In this document: positions 41,654 to 47,805 of the stretch, one piece after another
Numbering within the stretch: the first letter of the stretch is position 1
How the letters are laid out: every line of letters starts with the position of its first letter
Source of the DNA: Sphingopyxis macrogoltabida
GTDB taxonomy: Bacteria; Pseudomonadota; Alphaproteobacteria; Sphingomonadales; Sphingomonadaceae
DNA length: 47,805 bases
Direction of reading: 5' to 3'
Assembly (NCBI GenBank): GCA_003241685.1
Contig: QFPJ01000021.1
Span: forward strand, 1 to 47,805
Notes under the pieces: model-generated
The model's input: only the letters and a program-made list of their open reading frames with translations
The model's database searches: none
What the model was told of the DNA's origin: nothing
Program-made: the position numbers and the translations under genes

Positions 41654-43972
41654 ATGGCCAGCCGCAAGCCCGTCGCCGCAAAGGCCGATTGGCGTACCGT
41701 TTTCCGCCAGAGCATCGCACGCTCGCTGGTCATCGCGGCCGCCGCCGCGCTGGGGCTGTTCACGCTGTTCCTCACGATCGCGCTGATCACCCACGACGGC
41801 ACCGATGCGGCGATCCACACGGCCGCCGGCGGCAATCCGGCGAACTGGATGGGCAGCGCCGGCGCATGGTTCGCCGACCTGTTGCTGTTCGTCGGCGGGG
41901 TCGCGGTCGTGCTGCTGCTACCGCTGCTGGGCGTGTTCGCCTGGCGGCTGGGGACCGCCGCGCCGCAACCCTATTGGAAACGCCAGCTCGCCTTTGCCAT
42001 CGTCGGCATATTGCTCGTCGGCCTCGGCATCCAGCTCTGGGCACCCGACAGCAGCGCGCCGTTGCCGGCGGGCTGGGGCGGCATCATTGCGCTGGTCCTT
42101 GGCGGCGCGATTACGCCGCTGTTCGACATGGCCGGCGATCCGGCGGCGGCGATCGTGCGCTTCGCGGTCATTCTGGCTCTTGTCGGACTCGGTCTCTGGC
42201 TTGGCTGGCGCGCGCTGCGACTGGAAAGAGGATGGGCCTCGCGGCTGCGCCTCCCCGCGGCGGAAGGCGACAGGGTTCCCGGTCCCGCCGCCGGAGCCGC
42301 GGCGTTGAAGGCCGAGAAAGCCCCCAACCTGATGGAGCGCGTGGTCCGCCCGCGCCCGCGCGCCGAGCCGGTCGACCGCGCCCCGCCCGAAATTGCCGAT
42401 CCCGTCTCGCGCGCGGCACCGTCGAAACCCCGGCCCAAGCCGCAGAGCGAACTCTTCACCAATTATCAGCTTCCCGGAATCGAGCTGCTGTCGCCCGCGC
42501 CCGAGGGGCCGACGGGACAGATCGACAAGGCGGGGCTGGAGCGCAATGCGCGGCTGCTCGAATCGGTGCTGGAAGATTTTCAGGTCAAGGGCGTCATCAC
42601 CGCGGTGCGTCCCGGTCCGGTGGTCACCATGTACGAACTGGAGCCGGCCCCCGGCACCAAGGCGAGCCGCGTATCGAACCTGGCCGACGATATCGCGCGC
42701 AACATGTCGGCGCTGTCGGCGCGTATCGCGCCGATACCGGGGCGCACCGTGATCGGCATCGAACTGCCCAACGCGCACCGCGAATCGGTCGTGCTGTCCG
42801 AAATGATCGGCAGCGCGCTGTTCCAGGAACAGACCGGCGCGCTACCCATCATCCTGGGCAAGAATATCAGCGGCGACCCGATGATCGCCGACCTGGCGCC
42901 GATGCCGCACCTGTTGATCGCGGGGACCACCGGATCGGGCAAGTCGGTCGGGCTGAACGCGATGATCCTCTCGCTCCTCTATCGGCTCGGCCCCGATCAG
43001 GTGAAGATGATCATGATCGATCCCAAGATGCTGGAACTCAGCGTCTATGACGGCATCCCGCACCTGCTCGCGCCGGTCGTGACCGAGCCCAAGAAGGCGA
43101 TCCGCGCGCTCAAATGGGCGGTCGAGCAGATGGAGGACCGTTACCGCATGATGTCCTCGCTGTCGGTCCGCAACCTCGCGGGCTATAACGATAAGGTGCG
43201 CGGCGCACTGGCCAAGGGCAAGTCGCTGGGCCGCCGCGTCCAGACGGGCTATGATCCCGACACGGGCCAGCCGGTCTATGAGGAGGAAACGCTCGACTAT
43301 CAGCCGCTGCCGCAGATCGTCGTCGTCGTCGACGAACTGGCCGACCTGATGATGACCGCGGGCAAGGAGGTCGAGTTCCTGATCCAGCGGCTGGCGCAAA
43401 AGGCGCGCGCGGCGGGCATCCACCTGATCCTGGCGACGCAGCGCCCGTCGGTCGACGTCATCACCGGGGTCATCAAGGCGAACCTGCCGACGCGCATCAG
43501 TTTCAACGTCACGTCGAAGATCGACAGCCGGACGATCCTGGGCGAAGCGGGGGCGGAGCAGCTGCTGGGCAAGGGCGACATGCTATACGTCCCCGGCGGC
43601 AAGCAGATCACGCGCATTCACGGCCCGTTCGTGTCCGACGACGAAGTGCGCGCGGTCGCCGATCACTGGCGCGGCCAGGGCCAGCCCGACTATATCGAAA
43701 GCGTCACCGAGGAGCCCGAGGACGGCGGCTTCGCCATGGAAGGCGCCCCGGCGGGCGGCGACAGTGCCGAGGACCGGATGTACGCCAAGGCCTGCCAGAT
43801 CGTCATCGACAGTCAGAAAGCGTCGACCAGCTGGCTGCAACGCCAGCTTCGCATCGGCTACAACAGCGCCGCCCGCCTGATCGAACGGATGGAGGAAGAA
43901 GGCGTCGTCAGCCCGCCCAACCACGTCGGACGCCGCGACGTGCTGACCGACCAATATGGACAGCCGCGCTGA
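41654..43972 (+). CDS. ftsK: DNA translocase FtsK
   Basis: 772 residues from the ATG at 41654; an in-frame ATG at 41612 would add 14 residues. Four N-terminal membrane helices (about 24-195) anchor it at the septum. A Pro/Arg-rich linker follows. The motor has Walker A GTTGSGKSVGLNAM and Walker B IVVVVDELADLMM. The C-terminal gamma domain (about 700-760, KASTSWLQRQLRIGYNSAARLIERMEEEGVV) reads KOPS sites and activates XerCD for chromosome dimer resolution. Confidence 0.95.
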   Translation: MASRKPVAAKADWRTVFRQSIARSLVIAAAAALGLFTLFLTIALITHDGTDAAIHTAAGGNPANWMGSAGAWFADLLLFVGGVAVVLLLPLLGVFAWRLGTAAPQPYWKRQLAFAIVGILLVGLGIQLWAPDSSAPLPAGWGGIIALVLGGAITPLFDMAGDPAAAIVRFAVILALVGLGLWLGWRALRLERGWASRLRLPAAEGDRVPGPAAGAAALKAEKAPNLMERVVRPRPRAEPVDRAPPEIADPVSRAAPSKPRPKPQSELFTNYQLPGIELLSPAPEGPTGQIDKAGLERNARLLESVLEDFQVKGVITAVRPGPVVTMYELEPAPGTKASRVSNLADDIARNMSALSARIAPIPGRTVIGIELPNAHRESVVLSEMIGSALFQEQTGALPIILGKNISGDPMIADLAPMPHLLIAGTTGSGKSVGLNAMILSLLYRLGPDQVKMIMIDPKMLELSVYDGIPHLLAPVVTEPKKAIRALKWAVEQMEDRYRMMSSLSVRNLAGYNDKVRGALAKGKSLGRRVQTGYDPDTGQPVYEEETLDYQPLPQIVVVVDELADLMMTAGKEVEFLIQRLAQKARAAGIHLILATQRPSVDVITGVIKANLPTRISFNVTSKIDSRTILGEAGAEQLLGKGDMLYVPGGKQITRIHGPFVSDDEVRAVADHWRGQGQPDYIESVTEEPEDGGFAMEGAPAGGDSAEDRMYAKACQIVIDSQKASTSWLQRQLRIGYNSAARLIERMEEEGVVSPPNHVGRRDVLTDQYGQPR

Positions 43973-44061
43973 CGGCGGGCGGCGCGGGTTCAGCACGGGT
44001 TCAACGCGGCGCCGGCACTAACCGGCTGGATGGTTCGACATAGTATGAAGATGAGAGGCCA

Positions 44062-44718
44062 ATGACCCTGACCAAATTCCGTCCCGTCCTGATCCGCGCC
44101 GCCGCGCTGGCGCTCGTACCGGCCGCCGCAGCGGCGGGTTTCGGCACCGCTGCGCTCGCCCAGTCGTCGGGATCGCTTGCCGCGGTGCAGTCGCATCTCA
44201 AATCGACCAGTTCGATGACCGCCGATTTCGTCCAGACCGATCGCAACGGCCAGCGCCTGTCGGGTCAGCTGACGCTGAAACGTCCCGGCAAGATCCGGTT
44301 CCAGTATCAGAAGGGCGTCCCGATGCTGATCGTCGGCGACGGCAGCCGCCTGACCGTGATCGATTATGAGGTGCGGCAGGTGCAAAGCTGGCCGGTGAAG
44401 AATTCGCCGCTCGGCGCGCTGCTCGATCCCGAGCGCGATCTCGGCAAATATGCGAAGATCGTCCCGACCGGCAATGACGGCGTGCTGAGCGTCGAGGTCA
44501 AGGACCCCAAACGTCCCGAATATGGCACGATGACCATGGTGTTCATCCGCGACGGATCGGCGCCCGGCGGCCTGCGTCTGCGCGGCTGGGTCGCGCTCGA
44601 CTCGCAGAATAATCGCACGCGCATCGACCTGTCGAACCAGAAATTCAACGTCGCGGTCGCCGATTCCGCCTTTCGCTGGACCGACCCGCGCCCGAACCGT
44701 CGCGGCCGCGCCGGCTGA
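44062..44718 (+). CDS. lolA: Outer-membrane lipoprotein carrier protein LolA
   Basis: 218 residues. Signal peptide about 1-33. The mature part has the LolA pattern: SSMTADFVQTDRNGQRLSGQLTLKRPGKIRFQY near 50-85 and a half-barrel of beta strands with a DYEVRQVQSWP strand. The periplasmic LolA carries lipoproteins to the outer membrane. It follows ftsK by 89 bases, the usual order in Sphingomonadales. Confidence 0.93.
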   Translation: MTLTKFRPVLIRAAALALVPAAAAAGFGTAALAQSSGSLAAVQSHLKSTSSMTADFVQTDRNGQRLSGQLTLKRPGKIRFQYQKGVPMLIVGDGSRLTVIDYEVRQVQSWPVKNSPLGALLDPERDLGKYAKIVPTGNDGVLSVEVKDPKRPEYGTMTMVFIRDGSAPGGLRLRGWVALDSQNNRTRIDLSNQKFNVAVADSAFRWTDPRPNRRGRAG

Positions 44719-45117
44719 ACCGGGCCGGCCGGACCCGAGGCGAAATAATCGGCGCGATTCCGTCGAACCGACGTCCAGCATCGACGAACGACAGGCCAGG
44801 GCGGATCGCGCCTTTTTCGTTCAGCTTGGCGACAGGGAAAGACGGCTATTTCAACTCTCGAAGGCGCCAACACGGCCCCCGGACCTGGGTTTCCCCCTGT
44901 TGCCCCACCCGGGATGCCAGGCGTCTTCTTCAAGAGCGTGACGAACGCTGACCTTGAGCCCCCGTCCCACCGCCCCTGGGACGGGGGTTTATGATTATTT
45001 AAAACCCCATAAAATCAAATATCTAGCGCCATTCGCGCCCGCACGTGAAATATGTGTGAAATATGACGTTAGCGGGCAATGGCGGACACTAGCGGACGCT
45101 TTCGCAGCGAATTGGCG
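44719..45117. other. Junction region between lolA and the second mobile element
   Basis: 399 bases with no gene. A structured stretch at about 44880-44987 ends in the terminator at 44959-44990. From 44988 the sequence turns AT-rich. A tandem GTGAAATATG repeat (45045-45054, 45056-45065) and short TAGCGG repeats (about 45070-45096) follow, which suggests the left end of the inserted element lies here. Confidence 0.55.
44959..44990 (+). terminator. Strong terminator downstream of lolA or of a small RNA
   Basis: Perfect 11-bp stem CCCCCGTCCCA / TGGGACGGGGG around a seven-base loop, followed by TTTATGATTATTT. It is 240 bases past the lolA stop, farther than usual, so it may serve a separate transcript. 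Confidence 0.85.
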
Positions 45118-47502
45118 TCAAAATGGCTTGTCGAACGGGTCGAAATCGTCCCCGCCAAAATCGTTGCGGCCGACGCCGTTAACCTTGGCGGGCACCAGCA
45201 TTTGCCGCTTGCCATTGCTCTTTCGCGCGCGCTCACCATTAAGGCGGCGGACGATCGTTCCCACCTTCGTTGCGTCGGCGCTGGTCGGCTTGTCCACGCC
45301 GATTTCCAGAAGAATTTCCGTGGCGGTTTTCCAGCGCCACATTGCCAGCGGCTCACCCCAGCCAAGCTTGACCTGCACCCTTTCTTCGATCGGGTCCACG
45401 GCCTGATATTCCTCGTTATGATCGTTGAGCCCGGCCATTTCTTCGGCCGTCAAGCGGTAGGGCTCGCCGGCATCATAGAGCGCGCGGACTTCGGCCCATA
45501 CCTGTTGCATATCAAGGGCGCGCTGCGCCTCCAGGTCGATGGCCGCGCATTCGATCGTCCAATATCGACTATTGCCGGTCGGATCGTGAAGGAAGCTGCG
45601 CGGGTTGACCGATCCGAAGAAAATCGTCTTCCGGGCAAACTGGCTTTCGGTGCGGGCATAGGGCAGGCGAAGCTTGTCCATTTGCTTCGGAATGAACGCC
45701 TTGAGCGCGGCCAAGTCGGCCTTGCGAAACGTCGCGTCCAGTTCGCCCAACTCGACGATCCAGTAGGACACGGCGTGGCGGACGCTATCCTTGTCGGCCG
45801 GGTTGAGCAAAACGCCATCCTGCACCACGTCCGGCAGTTCGTCGGCGGGAACAAGCTGTTTGATCCACATCGTTTTCCCGAGATACTGCTCGCCCTGAAA
45901 CACCAGAATGCCGCGCGCGGAAACGCCCATGGGCTCGAAAGCGGCGGCAACGGCGCTCACCAGCCATCGCGTCATAAGCACATCGCGAAGGCTGCGCCCG
46001 TCCGGCAACTTGCGATCGTTCGCCGCCGTCACGGTATCGAGCAACGATTGCAGGCGCGGCGTCCCATCCCAGGGCTTGCCCGCGATCCAGTCCGCCACGG
46101 GATTTCGCGGATGCTTGTCGCCCAAATAGGCGTGATACGCGCCGACCTTATCGGTGGACATGCCGAATTTGCAGCACTCGCTTTCCAGTCTGGCGATGGC
46201 GTTGTTGTCGGCATTGTCGATCAGGAATTGTTCGCCCGGAATATTCGTTTCCAGCGCCTTTTTGATGACGTTATAGCGAACCGTGACGTTGAGCCGGTCC
46301 AGAATTTCGGCATAGTTTTCGATCGTGGCGAGCGGCTTGCCCTTGCCGCCCACGTCCGGCAGCGGTGTGAAATAGTCGATATTATCATTAACGGCCGGCG
46401 GCTTTGCCTCAACGCCCGCAACATCGGTCGGCGGCGCGCTGGTCACGGGATTGGCAAGCAACTGCGCCCGTGCGACGGCTTCGCCTTCGCGCTCGGCAAG
46501 GTCTGCCCAATCGGTCGGCTTGCCTTCATCGCTTTCGAAGCGCGGCGCCAGAACGAAACCGCGCGTAGCATCGGCGGCTTGACCCGCGTAGTGCAGGCCG
46601 GGGTTTTCGATATCGCCGACCTTTGACCAGCGGTCATTGTCGGCGCAAATCAGGAACGCCGCGCGCGGAAACTGCTCGCGCATGACCGCCGCGACAACGG
46701 GCATATTGGGCGCGTCAAAAACGATGACGACTGCCCAGCCCGTCAATTCATGGATTTTCGCGCCGGTCGCATAGCCTTCGGCGAAAGCGAGCGGCTGTCC
46801 GGCGGCCGGCGTCGTCCCGATCATGTGGAAGCCGCCGCGCTTGCGACCATGCTTGAGGTAGGATTTCCAGAAGCCGTGCCGGCGATCGTCCATGATCGCT
46901 TGCATGGACACGATGCGCCCATTCTTCGCGTCGGCGATCGGGATCAGCAGCGCCCCGGTAATGGTGCGCGATACCTCGCCGTCATCGCCGATGATTGGCC
47001 ATTCGCCGACCGCGAGCCCGTGGGCGCGAACGCCCTTCGCGACAAGATAGGGATGATCGTCGCCGGCACGCGCCGACGCATCCCACAACATGTTTGCCCG
47101 CTTGGCCGCGTCGGCCTGATTGCGCCGCTTTTCGGCTTCGGCCTGTTTCTGCGCGGCTTCGCGGTCGCGGCGCCGCTGTTCAACCTGTTCGGCATCGAGC
47201 CGCGCGCGGCCCTCACCGAACGTGAAGCCGTTTTGCTGCGCCTCGTAGATCAGTGTGGCGATGCCGATGCCGCCGCCCGCGCTGGTCGATTTCCAGGTGT
47301 CTTCGCAGTCGCGTTCGTTGTAGTTCGATGCCCCACGGCTCCAATCGTGGAACAGGCCCTTGCCCTGTTCGCCAAGTTCCGATTTCAGTGCGGCGCCGAT
47401 GCGCCACCATTTTTCGCGCGACAGATCAGCCGGTATCGAGAACAGCGCGTCCTCAATAACTTCAATCGGCAAATCATCATAGCGCTGCGGCGATGATGCC
47501 AT
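45118..47502 (-). CDS. Phage-type primase-helicase (PriCT-2, Toprim, VapE)
   Basis: 794 residues. Residues about 1-95 resemble PriCT-2 (SREKWWRIGAALKSELG, HDWSRGASNYNERDCEDTW). A charged coiled linker (105-140) follows. Residues about 145-320 hold a Toprim domain with FAEGYATGAKI and ICADNDRW. The C-terminal part is a VapE-type SF3 ATPase, with PRNPVADWIAGKPWDGTPRL, a Walker A-like FQGEQYLGKT, YWIVELGELDA and FFGSVN. Such proteins start replication of prophages, satellites and integrated plasmids. The gene is on the minus strand and follows the Rmf-like gene directly. Confidence 0.9.
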   Translation of the reverse strand: MASSPQRYDDLPIEVIEDALFSIPADLSREKWWRIGAALKSELGEQGKGLFHDWSRGASNYNERDCEDTWKSTSAGGGIGIATLIYEAQQNGFTFGEGRARLDAEQVEQRRRDREAAQKQAEAEKRRNQADAAKRANMLWDASARAGDDHPYLVAKGVRAHGLAVGEWPIIGDDGEVSRTITGALLIPIADAKNGRIVSMQAIMDDRRHGFWKSYLKHGRKRGGFHMIGTTPAAGQPLAFAEGYATGAKIHELTGWAVVIVFDAPNMPVVAAVMREQFPRAAFLICADNDRWSKVGDIENPGLHYAGQAADATRGFVLAPRFESDEGKPTDWADLAEREGEAVARAQLLANPVTSAPPTDVAGVEAKPPAVNDNIDYFTPLPDVGGKGKPLATIENYAEILDRLNVTVRYNVIKKALETNIPGEQFLIDNADNNAIARLESECCKFGMSTDKVGAYHAYLGDKHPRNPVADWIAGKPWDGTPRLQSLLDTVTAANDRKLPDGRSLRDVLMTRWLVSAVAAAFEPMGVSARGILVFQGEQYLGKTMWIKQLVPADELPDVVQDGVLLNPADKDSVRHAVSYWIVELGELDATFRKADLAALKAFIPKQMDKLRLPYARTESQFARKTIFFGSVNPRSFLHDPTGNSRYWTIECAAIDLEAQRALDMQQVWAEVRALYDAGEPYRLTAEEMAGLNDHNEEYQAVDPIEERVQVKLGWGEPLAMWRWKTATEILLEIGVDKPTSADATKVGTIVRRLNGERARKSNGKRQMLVPAKVNGVGRNDFGGDDFDPFDKPF

Positions 47503-47673
47503 TTATGAGGCGTCCTTGTCAGCCAGGGCATCCATAAAGCCCTTGGCCCAGCGATCGTGCGCCATCGTGCCCGCGCGGTAGGGATTGGCCTTGATGCCGC
47601 CGCACTCAAACGATCGGCGCCCCTCGGCTTCAAATCTGGCGGCTGTAGCGTCGTGGAGCGTGTGGCCAGTCAT
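47503..47673 (-). CDS. Small Rmf-like phage protein
   Basis: 56 residues from the ATG at 47673. The pattern EGRRSFECGGIKANPYRAG then AHDRWAKGFMDAL resembles ribosome modulation factor and the small Rmf-like proteins found in phages. Its stop abuts the primase start, so the two are co-translated. Function in the element is unknown. Confidence 0.65.
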   Translation of the reverse strand: MTGHTLHDATAARFEAEGRRSFECGGIKANPYRAGTMAHDRWAKGFMDALADKDAS

Positions 47674-47684
47674 TTTGACCCCTC

Positions 47685-47805
47685 TCACTCGGGTCGAGCG
47701 AGGGCTGCGCGGTCGATGCGCTCGATCTCGGCGACGATCAGGGCGCCGGCCTTGACCAAATCCCTGCGAGGCGTGGACGGTTTCCACCATTCCGCCGCCC
47801 ACGGC
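47685..47805 (-). CDS. C-terminal end of a phage-type gene, cut by the window edge
   Basis: The last 39 codons read PWAAEWWKPSTPRRD then LVKAGALIVAEIERIDRAALARPE. This end resembles that of phage-encoded proteins with a KAGALIxAEIERxDR tail, possibly nucleotide pyrophosphohydrolase-like; the rest lies outside the window. It is in the same direction as the two element genes that follow it, ending 11 bases before the Rmf-like start. Confidence 0.6.
   Translation of the reverse strand, partial: PWAAEWWKPSTPRRDLVKAGALIVAEIERIDRAALARPE

Noticed and set aside
44759..44987. 6S RNA or tmRNA past lolA
   Set aside because: No tag-peptide reading frame and no long closing stem with central bubble could be found by eye; only the terminator and two small stems are solid.
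1..47805. CRISPR arrays, insertion sequences, rRNA genes
   Set aside because: No regularly spaced direct repeats of CRISPR type, no transposase reading frame with terminal inverted repeats, and no rRNA sequence were seen on either strand.

Overview
The window looks like chromosome of a Sphingomonadales bacterium (Sphingopyxis, Sphingomonas or a relative). That is an inference from high GC with many GTG/TTG starts and from the core block ybbN - Lon-like - ubiH - ftsK - lolA. It falls into three parts.

(1) Positions 1 to about 37.6 kb are a dense metal-resistance island that ends against the 3' end of a tRNA-Gly gene. From the left it holds: about 640 bp with no convincing gene; a MerR-type regulator divergent from a glutaredoxin-MauE fusion; a Cu(I)/Ag(I) efflux operon (two small exported proteins, cusC, cusB, cusA, cusF); a merR/merT pair with a Cys-rich GDCCVxC protein but no merP or merA; a second MerR/ZntR-type regulator divergent from a CDF transporter and a PbrT-like cytochrome c-FTR1 fusion; an AraC regulator with a methyltransferase; and a DYR-rich exported protein on the other strand.

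A long run of minus-strand genes follows, read from 29.7 kb down to 15.0 kb: czcI-like, czcC, czcB, czcA, DUF190, SRPBCC, His-rich P1B-4-type ATPase, HAE1-type RND pump, second SRPBCC, dsbB, dsbA. Divergent from it is a second zinc/cobalt/cadmium set on the plus strand: DUF3703, His-rich exported protein, czcC, czcB, czcA, CDF. This set has a CadR/ZntR-like operator in front. Together the genes cover cytoplasmic sensing (MerR family), uptake or inner-membrane transport (MerT, PbrT-like), export to the periplasm (CDF, P1B ATPase), export across the outer membrane (three metal RND systems), periplasmic metal chaperoning (CusF, small His/Cys/Met proteins) and periplasmic thiol maintenance (DsbA/DsbB).

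(2) Positions 37.6-44.7 kb are housekeeping: tRNA-Gly(GCC), a YbbN-type thioredoxin, a Lon-N-domain protein, a sigma-region-2-like protein, UbiH, FtsK and LolA.

(3) From about 45.0 kb to the right edge a second mobile element begins: a PriCT-2/Toprim/VapE-type primase-helicase, a small Rmf-like protein and the 3' end of a further phage-type gene. No transposase, integrase, CRISPR array or rRNA is visible in the window.
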